Below, in pieces: positions 10,144 through 19,482 of a stretch of DNA of 64,000 bases; positions within the stretch are counted from its first letter, which is position 1, and every line of letters starts with the position of its first letter. The notes under the pieces were generated by a model that searched no databases, was not told the DNA's origin, and saw nothing but the letters and a program-made list of their open reading frames with translations. Source of the DNA: Bacteroides muris (ex Afrizal et al. 2022) (GTDB lineage Bacteria > Bacteroidota > Bacteroidia > Bacteroidales > Bacteroidaceae); contig NZ_SRYZ01000002.1 of NCBI RefSeq assembly GCF_004793475.1, positions 1 to 64,000 of the forward strand, in the 5' to 3' direction. The translations under genes were made by a program, and so were the position numbers.

Positions 10144-10232
10144 ATAATCTTTAAATAACTTCCTAGTGTATATTGTTGGGAATTAGTGTTTTATACAATG
10201 CTGTAGTAGTTACGTTGTAGTGCTTGAGCAGG

Positions 10233-10291
10233 TTGTGGTAATCTTGTGGTAGTTTGTTTTTTGACATACATCAATTGCTCCTATACTTTTG
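10233..10291 (+). promoter_or_regulatory. SusC promoter with tandem TTGTGGTA boxes
   Basis: TACTTTTG (10284-10291) matches the Bacteroides -7 box TAnnTTTG. TTTG at 10260-10263 lies 20 nt upstream as the -33 box, and another TTTG is at 10253. Directly upstream, TTGTGGTA occurs twice, at 10233 and 10244, one helical turn apart. A related TTGTAGTG lies at 10215, and also at 947 ahead of the GH3 gene. This layout fits an activator site touching the -33 region. The start of susC follows 25 nt after the -7 box. Confidence 0.7.
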
Positions 10292-10316
10292 CAAAAGAAT
10301 TTTAAATCAATACAAA

Positions 10317-13300
10317 ATGAAGAAAAATTTATTAATTACATGTGTGATGTTGTTGTTTGCCGTTGTTTCGATGGCGCAGAACAAAATTACGGTTTCGGGT
10401 GTCGTTTCCGACAAGACGGGAATGACTGTTATTGGTGCTACAGTTTCGGTAAAGGGGGCTCCTCAACAAGGAGTCGTTACTGGACTTGATGGTGATTATA
10501 AGATTACCAATGTTCCCAGTAACGCTGTCTTGCTTTATAGCTATATTGGTATGAAAGACCAAGAAATAGCAGTGAATGGTCGTACTACTATTAATGTAGT
10601 AATGCAAGAAGACAATATGTTGATTGATGAAGTTGTAGTTGTAGGCTATGGTGTACAGCGTAAATCAGACTTGACCGGTGCTGTTGGTTCTATCAAGAGC
10701 GATGATTTGAAAAAGATTTCTACACCTAATGTGGCTAACGCATTGCAAGGTCGTGTGTCCGGTGTATTTATCTCTGCAAGCGGTGCTCCGGGTAGCTCTC
10801 CTGAAGTGCGCATTCGTGGTATCGGTACTACTAATAATAGCAATCCGCTCTATGTGGTTGATGGAATGTTTATGGACGATATATCATTCCTGAGTAACCA
10901 TGATATTGAGTCCATGGAGGTATTGAAGGATGCTTCTGCTACTGCCATGTATGGTTCTCGCGGTGCTAACGGTGTAATCATTGTTACCACCAAGCAAGGT
11001 GCTGAAGGTAAAGTACAGGTGAACATTACTGCCAGTGAAGGATTTCAGTTCCAAAATAGCGGTAAGTTTGAGATGTGTACGGCTTCTGAATATGCTATGC
11101 TGCAAAATGAAGCTAACTTGAATATTAATCCGGATGGCGGTCTTGTTTATGATGACCCGGCTTCTTTCGGAAAAGGGACCAATTGGTTCGATGAGATTTT
11201 CCGAGTAGCGTCTGTCCGTGACTATCAAGTTGCTGTTAGTGGCGGAACAGAAAAGGTACATTATAATTTGAGTGCCGGATATTTCCAACAGGATGGTATC
11301 ATAAAGGAAAATTCTTATGACCGTTTTACTTTGCGTGCCAATAATTCATATAAAATAAACAAACATTTGACTATCGGGCATAACTTATCGGCTTCTTTCA
11401 GTCATACAAAAAATGAAAATAAGGGAGTTGTAAAATCCGCTTATAAACTGAGCCCTATCATTGCTCCTTATGATGAGAATGGTAATTTCTCCGATCCTCA
11501 GGTAGCATCTACTGCTAATCCGCTTGCTACCCTCCATTATATGAATAGTGATAATTGGAAAGATAGAATTGTGGGTAGTGCATTCTTGAATTGGGAAGTT
11601 ATTAAAGGGTTGAATTTTAAGACCAGCTTGGGCATTGATTATATTAATGGCAGAAGTCGTAATTTTACTCCTAAGTATTATATCTCGGAGTATCAAAAGG
11701 TAGATGAGAACAGCTTGTCTAAAACATGGACTAGAGATTTTACTTGGCTGTGGGAGAATATCTTGACTTATGATTGGCAAATCAATGATAAAAATCGTCT
11801 GAATCTTTTGGGTGGTATTACTGCTCAAAAATACACTAATGAAAAGTTAGGTGGGTCAGGACGTAATTTCTTCTCAGAAGTGGAAGACTATTGGTATTTG
11901 GATCAGTCTTCAAGCGATACACGTGGACTTGAGAATAATGGAAAACATGAAGCCATGATGTCTTACTTGTTCCGTGCCAACTATGCTTTAATGGACAGAT
12001 ATTTGTTGACGGCTTCTATACGTGCCGATGGCTCTTCGAAGTTTGGACCGGATAACCGTTGGGGATATTTTCCGTCAGTAGCTGCCGGATGGAGGATTTC
12101 TGAAGAAGCTTTTATTAAAGATAATGTTGAATGGTTGAGTAACTTGAAGATTAGAGGTAGCTGGGGGCAAATTGGTAATGATAAGATTGGTAATGACAAA
12201 TATTATGCATTGGCTAATGTAGACCCTACTTATGATGCTGTATTTGGTGGTGATTATTATTCTGGTGGTACTGTAACTTCTCTTTATAATACACAAATCC
12301 ATTGGGAACGTTCAGAGCAGTTGGATCTTGGTTTTGATTTAGGCTTGTTCAATAATCGCTTTTCTTTAGAGTTTGACTATTACAGAAGAGATACAAAAGA
12401 AATGTTGGTAAATGTGGATGTTCCTGCTTCTGTAGGACTTGCCTCTGTAGAAACAAACGTGGGATCAGTACGTAACTCTGGACTTGATTTTACGGTGAAA
12501 TGGGAAGACTCGTTTAAGGATTTTCGTTATGGCATCCGCTTGACCGGAACTACAATTAAGAATGAGGTGACTAATTTGGGAGGTAAACGTATCACCAGTG
12601 GGGATATAGGTTCCGGAAAAAGTGTTCATATGACAGAAGAAGGAATGCCAATCAAGTATTTTTATGGTTACAAGACTATTGGTATTTTCCAAAGTAATGA
12701 GGAGATTGAGCAGTATAATGCGATGGCTGCGGCTGCTTCCGGTGATGCGAAGAAGAAGTATCAGGCAAATGTAGCTCCGGGTGATCTGATTTATGCAGAT
12801 ACGGATGGCAATGGATATATAACAGCTGAAGACCGTACGGATTTAGGCTCTCCTACTCCGAAGTTTATCGGTGGTTTGGGTATAACTGCCGCTTGGAAAG
12901 GCTTTGATTTGTCAATTGATTTGCAGGGTAATTTTGGCAATAAGATTTATAATGCCAAACAAGCTGAAAGAAATGCTGGTGTTGATAACTGGGATCGTTC
13001 GTTCTTGGATAGATGGACTGAAAACAATAGGAATACTTCCATTCCGCGCATGACATTTGAGGGTAACAATTATTTTGTTTCCGACCGTTATGTTGAGAGT
13101 GGTAACTATGTGAAGTTACAGACTGTGGAATTGGGATATACATTCCCAAAAAACTTGATGCAAAAAGTGCATATCCAGAATTTGAGATTGTACTTCTCAG
13201 GTAATAACCTGCTTTATTTTACGAATTATAACGGATTTACTCCTGAAATCTTAGGGGGGCTTGACCGTGATATTTATCCGATTACCGCTACCTGCCGTTT

Positions 13301-13322
13301 TGGCTTGAATCTTACATTCTAA
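10317..13322 (+). CDS. SusC-type TonB-dependent outer-membrane transporter
   Basis: This is a 1001-residue SusC-family porin that imports oligosaccharides across the outer membrane with TonB energy. It has a signal peptide (ending SMAQ), a carboxypeptidase-regulatory-like domain (VSGVVSDKTGMTVIGATVSV), the DEVVVVGYG TonB-box region, the plug (VRIRGIGTTNNSNPLYVVDG, ASATAMYGSRGANGVIIVTT) and a long beta-barrel ending LNLTF. No N-terminal signal-transducer extension is present, which fits control by a one-component regulator instead of an anti-sigma system. ATG 10317 is chosen because it gives the signal peptide and sits just after a clear promoter; the frame runs upstream to 10254 without support. 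Confidence 0.97.
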   Translation: MKKNLLITCVMLLFAVVSMAQNKITVSGVVSDKTGMTVIGATVSVKGAPQQGVVTGLDGDYKITNVPSNAVLLYSYIGMKDQEIAVNGRTTINVVMQEDNMLIDEVVVVGYGVQRKSDLTGAVGSIKSDDLKKISTPNVANALQGRVSGVFISASGAPGSSPEVRIRGIGTTNNSNPLYVVDGMFMDDISFLSNHDIESMEVLKDASATAMYGSRGANGVIIVTTKQGAEGKVQVNITASEGFQFQNSGKFEMCTASEYAMLQNEANLNINPDGGLVYDDPASFGKGTNWFDEIFRVASVRDYQVAVSGGTEKVHYNLSAGYFQQDGIIKENSYDRFTLRANNSYKINKHLTIGHNLSASFSHTKNENKGVVKSAYKLSPIIAPYDENGNFSDPQVASTANPLATLHYMNSDNWKDRIVGSAFLNWEVIKGLNFKTSLGIDYINGRSRNFTPKYYISEYQKVDENSLSKTWTRDFTWLWENILTYDWQINDKNRLNLLGGITAQKYTNEKLGGSGRNFFSEVEDYWYLDQSSSDTRGLENNGKHEAMMSYLFRANYALMDRYLLTASIRADGSSKFGPDNRWGYFPSVAAGWRISEEAFIKDNVEWLSNLKIRGSWGQIGNDKIGNDKYYALANVDPTYDAVFGGDYYSGGTVTSLYNTQIHWERSEQLDLGFDLGLFNNRFSLEFDYYRRDTKEMLVNVDVPASVGLASVETNVGSVRNSGLDFTVKWEDSFKDFRYGIRLTGTTIKNEVTNLGGKRITSGDIGSGKSVHMTEEGMPIKYFYGYKTIGIFQSNEEIEQYNAMAAAASGDAKKKYQANVAPGDLIYADTDGNGYITAEDRTDLGSPTPKFIGGLGITAAWKGFDLSIDLQGNFGNKIYNAKQAERNAGVDNWDRSFLDRWTENNRNTSIPRMTFEGNNYFVSDRYVESGNYVKLQTVELGYTFPKNLMQKVHIQNLRLYFSGNNLLYFTNYNGFTPEILGGLDRDIYPITATCRFGLNLTF

Positions 13323-13341
13323 TGGAAAATAAAAATAGGAA

Positions 13342-14856
13342 ATGATTATGAAAAAGATATATTCACTTTTATTAGCTTCAGCATTGGTCTTTACCTCTTG
13401 TTCTGATTTTTTGGATACAAAGCCGCAAGGGAAATTGACGCAAGATATTTTCTTCGGGGAAGAAGAAGGTGCTTTGATGGGAATTAATGCTATATATTCT
13501 CAAATGAAAAGTTGGGACTTGATCGGGTTTTCTTGGTTTGGCATTATGGAGGTGCCGAGTGACAATTCTGATACAGGAAGTTCACCGGCAGACGGTAGTT
13601 ATGCTCGCGTGAATTCATTGAATGATTTTACTTATGATGTTTATACTTCTGAATTGAACGGCTGGTGGACTGGCAATTATAAAGGAATCGGATTCTGTAA
13701 CGTAGCATTGGATAATTTGGATGTGTTGAAAGATGAGCAGTTAAAGATTAGAAGCATTGCACAGGCGCGTTTTTTCCGTGGTTTCTTTTACTTTAACTTG
13801 GTGAGAACTTACGGTGGCGTACCTTTGGTTACTAAAGTTCAGAATCCCGATGAATACGATCAGCCATGCGCTTCTGAAGAAGCTATTTATCAGCAGATTA
13901 TTGATGACTTGTCTTATGCGGCAATGAATTTGCCAACCCGTGATGAATGGGGGATTGCTGAGCGAGGAAGAGTTACGAAAGGAACTGCAGAAGGCTTGTT
14001 GGCTAAAGTTTATTTGTTCCGTCAAGATTATGTAAGTGTAAAACAATATGCAGGGCAGGTAATAAGTAGGGGAGAATATAACCTGCATCACAATTACCGT
14101 GATTTGTTTAGCCCGGATTCTTATTATTCTGATGAAGTGATGTTGGCCGACCAGTATTTGTGGGGATCAGACAAGACGAGAGATAAGGCTTCCGAATATG
14201 TGAAGTGGCAAGGTGTCAGAGGTTTCAAAGGTTGGGGATTCAGTTCTCCGTCAGAGTCTTTGGATAAGGCTTATGAATCAGGTGATCCGAGACGGGAGGC
14301 TACTATCATTTACGATGGCGAAAATATGGAAGGAGTTGGGGTTATAAACTTCAAGGACGAACCGGGAGTACAACCGCGCGCCAATAAAAAGACAATGTGG
14401 CCTACAACTTATTGGAATGCCAATAATTTTGCTAAACAAAATTGCCACTTGTATTTTCTGCGTTATGCGGATGTACTGTTAATGTATGCTGAGGCCTGCA
14501 ATGAGTTGGCAAATGGTGAAAGCGATCCATTAGTAGATGACGCCCTGGCTAAATTGGAATTGGTCAGAGACCGTGCTCGTAAGTCCGGTGATGATCCCAC
14601 TGTATTACCTAAAATAACAGAGAGGAATAAAGCTAAGTTGCGTGAAATCATATGGAATGAGCGCCGCATTGAATTAGCAATGGAAGGACACCGTTTCTTT
14701 GATTTGATTCGTGCTGATAAAGTTGTTCCCGGATATGCGGAAAAGATGCTGAAGGCCCATGGAAAGACAAACTTCAATATGAGCCAGCATTCTACATTCT
14801 ACATTCCACAGAAGCAGATTGATATTTCTCAAGGAATATTGAAGCAAAATAAATAA
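13342..14856 (+). CDS. SusD/RagB-type surface glycan-binding lipoprotein
   Basis: The 504-residue SusD partner of the transporter has a lipoprotein signal peptide with the lipobox FTSCSDFLD. It shows typical SusD text: TKPQGKLTQDIFF, ARFFRGFFYFNLVRTYGGVPLVT near the TPR core, RYADVLLMYAEACNEL, and WNERRIELAMEGHRFFDLIR near the end. It should cap SusC at the cell surface and deliver oligosaccharides to it. It follows susC after 19 bp. ATG 13342 (MIMKK) and ATG 13348 (MKK) cannot be told apart. Confidence 0.96.
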   Translation: MIMKKIYSLLLASALVFTSCSDFLDTKPQGKLTQDIFFGEEEGALMGINAIYSQMKSWDLIGFSWFGIMEVPSDNSDTGSSPADGSYARVNSLNDFTYDVYTSELNGWWTGNYKGIGFCNVALDNLDVLKDEQLKIRSIAQARFFRGFFYFNLVRTYGGVPLVTKVQNPDEYDQPCASEEAIYQQIIDDLSYAAMNLPTRDEWGIAERGRVTKGTAEGLLAKVYLFRQDYVSVKQYAGQVISRGEYNLHHNYRDLFSPDSYYSDEVMLADQYLWGSDKTRDKASEYVKWQGVRGFKGWGFSSPSESLDKAYESGDPRREATIIYDGENMEGVGVINFKDEPGVQPRANKKTMWPTTYWNANNFAKQNCHLYFLRYADVLLMYAEACNELANGESDPLVDDALAKLELVRDRARKSGDDPTVLPKITERNKAKLREIIWNERRIELAMEGHRFFDLIRADKVVPGYAEKMLKAHGKTNFNMSQHSTFYIPQKQIDISQGILKQNK

Positions 14857-14864
14857 GGTGTGTG

Positions 14865-14890
14865 AGGAGTAGCCTTAGGCTACTCCTACT
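14865..14890 (+). terminator. Hairpin after susD (attenuator-like)
   Basis: AGGAGTAGCCT (14865-14875) and AGGCTACTCCT (14877-14887) are perfect complements around one base, forming a tight hairpin after the susD stop. Only a weak pyrimidine run (acttctt) follows. It may lower transcription of the enzyme genes relative to susCD or protect the susD 3' end. Confidence 0.5.
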
Positions 14891-14924
14891 TCTTATGTGG
14901 TTAAAATGTTTAAAAATAGGTATT

Positions 14925-16256
14925 ATGAAAAATATATTTCTTTTTTTCTTGTTTTTGGGGGTTTGTTCGTGCTCGGTAAATGCCATAAATCCACCATCTG
15001 ATGTGACAGAAAAGCAACTCTCCGATGACGAACTCATGACCCTCGTCCAGAAGCAAACTTTCCGTTACTTTTGGGACTTTGCCCATCCCGAATCCGGATT
15101 GGCGCGTGAGCGGAGCAACGGCGGTGCCGAGGTTGTTACCATTGGCGGGTCGGGGTTCGGAGTGATGGCTGTCATTGTCGGCGTGGAACGTGGGTTTATC
15201 ACCCGCGAACAAGGTGCCGAACGTATACTGAAGATTGTTCGTTTCTTGAGCGACAAGAATACCGACAGCTATCACGGTATGTGGGCGCATTGGATGAACG
15301 GTAAAACCGGTAAGACCATTCCTTTCAGCCGTAAGGACGATGGAGCGGATATTGTAGAATCCGCTTTCATGTTCGAAGGCTTGTTGGCTGCCCATCAGTA
15401 TTTTATACAGGATAATCCGACGGAAAACCGTATCCGCGGGATAATCAATAATCTGTGGCGTCAAGCAGAGTGGAACTTTTTTACTCAGGGACAAGATGTG
15501 ATGTATTGGCATTGGTCGCCAAACAACGGATGGGCGATGAATCATCAGATTAAAGGTCATAACGAGTGTCACATTGTTTACATTTTGGGCGCGTCTTCCC
15601 CTACTTATCCGATTGCCGAGAGCGTTTATCATAAAGGCTGGGCCAATGCGAATACTTTTCTGAACGGTCGGGAGTATTACGGCATCAGGCTTCCTCTTGG
15701 AAACAACCACGGAAAGGGAGGTCCTCTCTTCTTCACTCATTATTCTTACATGGGGCTTGACCCACGTGGCTTGAAAGATCGTTATGCCGATTACGAGGAA
15801 CAGATGAAGGCTCATACCTTGATTAACCGTGCCTACTGCATTGACAATCCGAAGGGTTACAAGGGTTACGGCGAAAAATGTTGGGGATTGACTGCCAGTG
15901 ACGGTGACAAAGGTTATTCTGCCCATAGTCCCGGTAATGACCGTGGTGTGATTACGCCTACCGCTGCTCTTTCCTCTATTCCATATGCACCTGAATATTC
16001 TTTGGAAGCCATGCGTTATTTCTATGAAGAGTTGGGTGACCGTCTTTGGGGTGAATATGGTTTCAAGGATGCGTTCAATTTGACGGAGAATTGGTTTGCA
16101 CCTTCGTATCTTGCCATTGACCAAGGGCCGATTATTGTGATGATAGAGAACTATCGTACCGGTTTGATTTGGAAACTTTTCATGAGTCATCCCGATGTGC
16201 AGAAGGGTTTGAGGAGATTAGGCTTTACTTCTCCTTATTTGAACAAGGTCGATTAG
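14925..16256 (+). CDS. GH144-type beta-1,2-glucanase-like lipoprotein
   Basis: The 443-residue protein matches the glycoamylase-like/GH144 family, whose studied members (including a B. thetaiotaomicron enzyme paired with a GH3) act on beta-1,2-glucan. Family text seen includes QKQTFRYFWDFAHPESGLARER, TIGGSGFGVMA, RKDDGADIVESAFM, WHWSPNNGWAMNHQIKGHNE, GLTASDGDKGY and LTENWFAPSYLAIDQGPIIVMIENYRTG. The lipobox is VCSCS. The longer frame from 14862 runs through the post-susD hairpin and gives no signal peptide, so ATG 14925 is used. The GH3 at 17182 is a plausible partner for the released sophoro-oligosaccharides, but activity on another linkage is possible. Confidence 0.85.
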   Translation: MKNIFLFFLFLGVCSCSVNAINPPSDVTEKQLSDDELMTLVQKQTFRYFWDFAHPESGLARERSNGGAEVVTIGGSGFGVMAVIVGVERGFITREQGAERILKIVRFLSDKNTDSYHGMWAHWMNGKTGKTIPFSRKDDGADIVESAFMFEGLLAAHQYFIQDNPTENRIRGIINNLWRQAEWNFFTQGQDVMYWHWSPNNGWAMNHQIKGHNECHIVYILGASSPTYPIAESVYHKGWANANTFLNGREYYGIRLPLGNNHGKGGPLFFTHYSYMGLDPRGLKDRYADYEEQMKAHTLINRAYCIDNPKGYKGYGEKCWGLTASDGDKGYSAHSPGNDRGVITPTAALSSIPYAPEYSLEAMRYFYEELGDRLWGEYGFKDAFNLTENWFAPSYLAIDQGPIIVMIENYRTGLIWKLFMSHPDVQKGLRRLGFTSPYLNKVD

Positions 16257-16318
16257 GTTGTTTGATAGGATTCTTTGATTTTGATTAGGTTTTACATAGA
16301 TTAAAAAGGTTTGTAACC

Positions 16319-17170
16319 ATGAAAAACGTATTTATCAATAGTGTATTGGTTGTTTTCGCATTGCTTGTCGCCTCGTGCGGCAGGCAACCGGAAGTCAAAG
16401 TAGAGGTGATGTCGTTCAACATCCGTCTGGATCATGTGGCGGACAGTATGAACAATTGGAAATACCGCAAGGACCATGCGGCACAAATGATTGCTTATTA
16501 TGCTCCGGACATTATAGGCATGCAAGAGGTGGTGAAGAACCAACTCGATGACTTGAAGGAGCGTCTTCCGCAATATACCGCTCTCGGTGTAGGTCGTGCA
16601 GATGGAAAAGAGAAAGGTGAGTATTGCTCTCTTTTCTATAAGACAGACCGTTTCGAACTATTGAAGAGTGGAAATTTTGGGCTGAGTGAAACTCCTGATT
16701 CCATCGGAAAGAAAGGCTGGGATGCGGCTTGCGAGCGTATTGTGACTTGGGCTGTACTGAAAGACAAGGTGAGTGGTAGGGAAATAGCAGCTTTCAATAC
16801 TCATTTCGATCATGTAGGTAAAGTGGCACGTCGCGAAAGTGCCGTGCTGATACTTGAGAAGATAAAACAAATGGCGGGTGACCTTCCGGTAATTGTTACC
16901 GGAGACTTTAATGGAACGGTAGATTCCGAGCCGGTCACTGTATTGACGGAAGGTGGAATGAAGAATGCTTGCGTTACGGCGAAAGTCGCTTACGGACCGA
17001 CGTGGAGTTTCCATGACTTCGGGCGCATCCCGGTAGAGAAACGTAGGTTGATAGATTTTATTTTTATAAAAGGTGCTGTAGAGGTGGAGCGTTACCGAAC
17101 CATTGATGATAAGCCGGACAACGGCTATCTCTCCGATCATGCTCCCGTAATGTCTATCTTAAAACTATAA
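16319..17170 (+). CDS. Endonuclease/exonuclease/phosphatase-fold lipoprotein
   Basis: The 283-residue lipoprotein (lipobox VASCG) has all signatures of the EEP metal-dependent phosphodiesterase fold: SFNIRLDH, GMQEV (Glu), FNTHFDHVG (His), VTGDFNG (Asp/Asn) and the C-terminal SDHAPV (Asp-His). In a PUL such a protein more likely hydrolyses a phosphomonoester or phosphodiester on a glycan than nucleic acid, but that is inference. It lies between the GH144-type gene and the second GH3, with 11 bp to the latter, so co-transcription is likely. Confidence 0.85.
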   Translation: MKNVFINSVLVVFALLVASCGRQPEVKVEVMSFNIRLDHVADSMNNWKYRKDHAAQMIAYYAPDIIGMQEVVKNQLDDLKERLPQYTALGVGRADGKEKGEYCSLFYKTDRFELLKSGNFGLSETPDSIGKKGWDAACERIVTWAVLKDKVSGREIAAFNTHFDHVGKVARRESAVLILEKIKQMAGDLPVIVTGDFNGTVDSEPVTVLTEGGMKNACVTAKVAYGPTWSFHDFGRIPVEKRRLIDFIFIKGAVEVERYRTIDDKPDNGYLSDHAPVMSILKL

Positions 17171-17181
17171 AAGCATTTACT

Positions 17182-19452
17182 ATGAAAAAGAATTTATTGA
17201 TTGGAGCTGCCTTGATACTTTCTGTGGGTACGGCATGTACTTCAGGAGCTGGTGATTGGCAGAGTTACAGCGGTGACAAACGGATAGAAGAGCGTGTCGA
17301 TTCTGTACTTGCCTTGATGACACTTGAAGAGAAAATAGGTCAGATGACCCAATATTCTGCTAAGAGCGATATTGTGACCGGTCCGCAAGTAAATACGGAC
17401 ATTGAACCTCTATTGAAGAAAGGATACATAGGTAGTCTTTTCCATGCCACTTCTTCTGCCGCCATCCGCAAGACACAAGAGACGGCGCTAGCGGAATCCC
17501 GGTTGAAGATTCCAGTGCTCTTTGCTTTCGATGTGATACACGGTTTTAAAACGATATTCCCTATTCCTTTGGCCGAGTCGTGTGCCTGGGACGCCGAACT
17601 GGCAGAAAGAAGTGCGTCCATTGCCGCTGCCGAAGCTTCGGCAGTGGGTGTTAACTGGACTTTTGCCCCCATGGTGGACATTTCACGTGATGCACGTTGG
17701 GGACGGGTAATGGAAGGCTCTGGTGAGGATCCTTATCTGGGTTCATTGCTCTCTGCCGCACGTGTACGCGGTTTCCAGGGTAAGAAGCCCGAAGACTTGA
17801 TGCGGCTGGACAAGATGCTGGCTTGCGCCAAACACTTCTGTGCATATGGTGCTGCTGAAGCAGGTCGTGATTATAATACGACTGATGTGTCCGAGCGCTC
17901 TTTGCGCGATATTTATTTCCCGCCTTTCAAGGCTGCCAAAGATGCGGGTGTGGCTACTTTCATGACTGCCTTCAATGAGATTTCCGGTGTGCCTTGCACT
18001 TCCAGTAAATTCCTTTATCAGGATGTGCTTCGTGATGAGTGGGGGTTCAACGGTTTTGTAGTGACGGATTATACGGCTATCAATGAGCTTGTTCCCCATG
18101 GCGTGGCACGCGACGAGGCTCATGCCGCCGAGTTGGCTGCCAATGCGGGCATCGAGATGGATATGACCGGAGGTGTGTTTCATGCACATCTGCTGCAAGC
18201 CGTGAAAGAGGGCAAGGTGAACGAAGAAACCATTGATAATGCCGTACGCCGCATTCTGGAGATGAAATTCCTTTTAGGCATTATGGACGATCCTTACCGC
18301 TATCTGAATGAGGAGCGTGAGAAGGCTACTATCATGAAACCCGAGTTCTTGGAAGCAGCGCGCGATGCTGCTCGTAAGTCGGTAGTATTGTTGAAGAATG
18401 AGAATAACTTTTTCCCGATACAACCCTCCGAACGTAAGACTGTAGCTTTGATAGGCCCTATGGTGAAAGAACGTAACAGTGTGAACGGTGGTTGGGGTGG
18501 ACGGGGAGACCGTCAACGGAGTGTCACTCTTTTTGAAGGGTTGGAAAAAAAGTACGGAAACTCGAACGTACGTTTTCTTTATGCCGAAGGCTGCGATCTT
18601 CGCAAGCCTGGAACTGCAGGATTTGCACAAGCTGTGTCCGTGGCTCGTCAGGCAGATGTCATTCTGGTTGCTGCCGGTGAAGACCAGAACTGGAGTGCCG
18701 AGGCTGCTTGCCGCACGGACATCACCCTGCCTGCTTCGCAGCGAGACTTGCTGAAGGAACTTAAGAAAACGGGTAAGCCCATCGGATTGGTATTGATGAA
18801 CGGTCGTCCGCTGGAACTTACTTGGGAGGACGAGAATATGGATGCTATTCTCGAAGCCTGGTATCCGGGCACGATGGGTGGTCATGCCATTGCCGATGTC
18901 ATCGCAGGCGACTATAATCCTGCCGGAAAGCTGACAATGAGTTTTCCACGTTCGGTGGGGCAGCTCCCGCTTTACTATAACCACAAGAACACCGGACGAC
19001 CGCTTCCTCCGGACAATCCGAAGATGGACTACAAGTCTTCTTATATTGACTGTCCCAATTCTCCGCTTTATCCTTTTGGATATGGCTTAAGTTATACTAG
19101 TTTTGAGGTGGATAACTTGAAGTTGGACAAGGAGGAGCTGAAAAAGGGGGAAACACTTACCGTTACAGTGGATGTAGCCAATATCGGTAAAGTCGGTGGT
19201 GAAGAGGTGGTACAGCTTTATATTCGCGACCTTGTGGGAAGTGTGACTCGTCCGGTGAAAGAATTGAAGGGTTTTCAAAAGCTGTATCTCAAGGCTGGCG
19301 AGAAGAAGTCGCTGACATTTGTGCTGACTGAAGAAGACCTTGCCTTTTGTGGTGCTGATATGAAGATGCTGGTGGAACCGGGAGAATTCCGGCTCTGGGT
19401 AGGAACATCGTCGGCAGATGAGCGGAATGAATCTATTTTTACGTTGATATGA
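17182..19452 (+). CDS. Glycoside hydrolase family 3, second copy
   Basis: The 756-residue GH3 enzyme has a possible lipobox (GTACTS), so it may be membrane-anchored. Domain order is TIM barrel, alpha/beta sandwich, Fn3-like. The predicted nucleophile is Asp296 in GFVVTDYTAINEL, and the substrate-binding RDARWGR and KHFCAYGAAEAGRDYN motifs are intact. Its position after the GH144-type enzyme recalls the GH144/GH3 beta-1,2-glucan pair of B. thetaiotaomicron, where the GH3 is a beta-1,2-glucosidase. It is related to the GH3 at 1024 but not a recent duplicate. Confidence 0.93.
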   Translation: MKKNLLIGAALILSVGTACTSGAGDWQSYSGDKRIEERVDSVLALMTLEEKIGQMTQYSAKSDIVTGPQVNTDIEPLLKKGYIGSLFHATSSAAIRKTQETALAESRLKIPVLFAFDVIHGFKTIFPIPLAESCAWDAELAERSASIAAAEASAVGVNWTFAPMVDISRDARWGRVMEGSGEDPYLGSLLSAARVRGFQGKKPEDLMRLDKMLACAKHFCAYGAAEAGRDYNTTDVSERSLRDIYFPPFKAAKDAGVATFMTAFNEISGVPCTSSKFLYQDVLRDEWGFNGFVVTDYTAINELVPHGVARDEAHAAELAANAGIEMDMTGGVFHAHLLQAVKEGKVNEETIDNAVRRILEMKFLLGIMDDPYRYLNEEREKATIMKPEFLEAARDAARKSVVLLKNENNFFPIQPSERKTVALIGPMVKERNSVNGGWGGRGDRQRSVTLFEGLEKKYGNSNVRFLYAEGCDLRKPGTAGFAQAVSVARQADVILVAAGEDQNWSAEAACRTDITLPASQRDLLKELKKTGKPIGLVLMNGRPLELTWEDENMDAILEAWYPGTMGGHAIADVIAGDYNPAGKLTMSFPRSVGQLPLYYNHKNTGRPLPPDNPKMDYKSSYIDCPNSPLYPFGYGLSYTSFEVDNLKLDKEELKKGETLTVTVDVANIGKVGGEEVVQLYIRDLVGSVTRPVKELKGFQKLYLKAGEKKSLTFVLTEEDLAFCGADMKMLVEPGEFRLWVGTSSADERNESIFTLI

Positions 19453-19482
19453 TAAATTGAAAAATCTTATAAATCATTGAAG

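Noticed and set aside
14910..16190. 426-codon - strand frame
   Set aside because: It is a shadow of the GH144-type gene and shows no family text.
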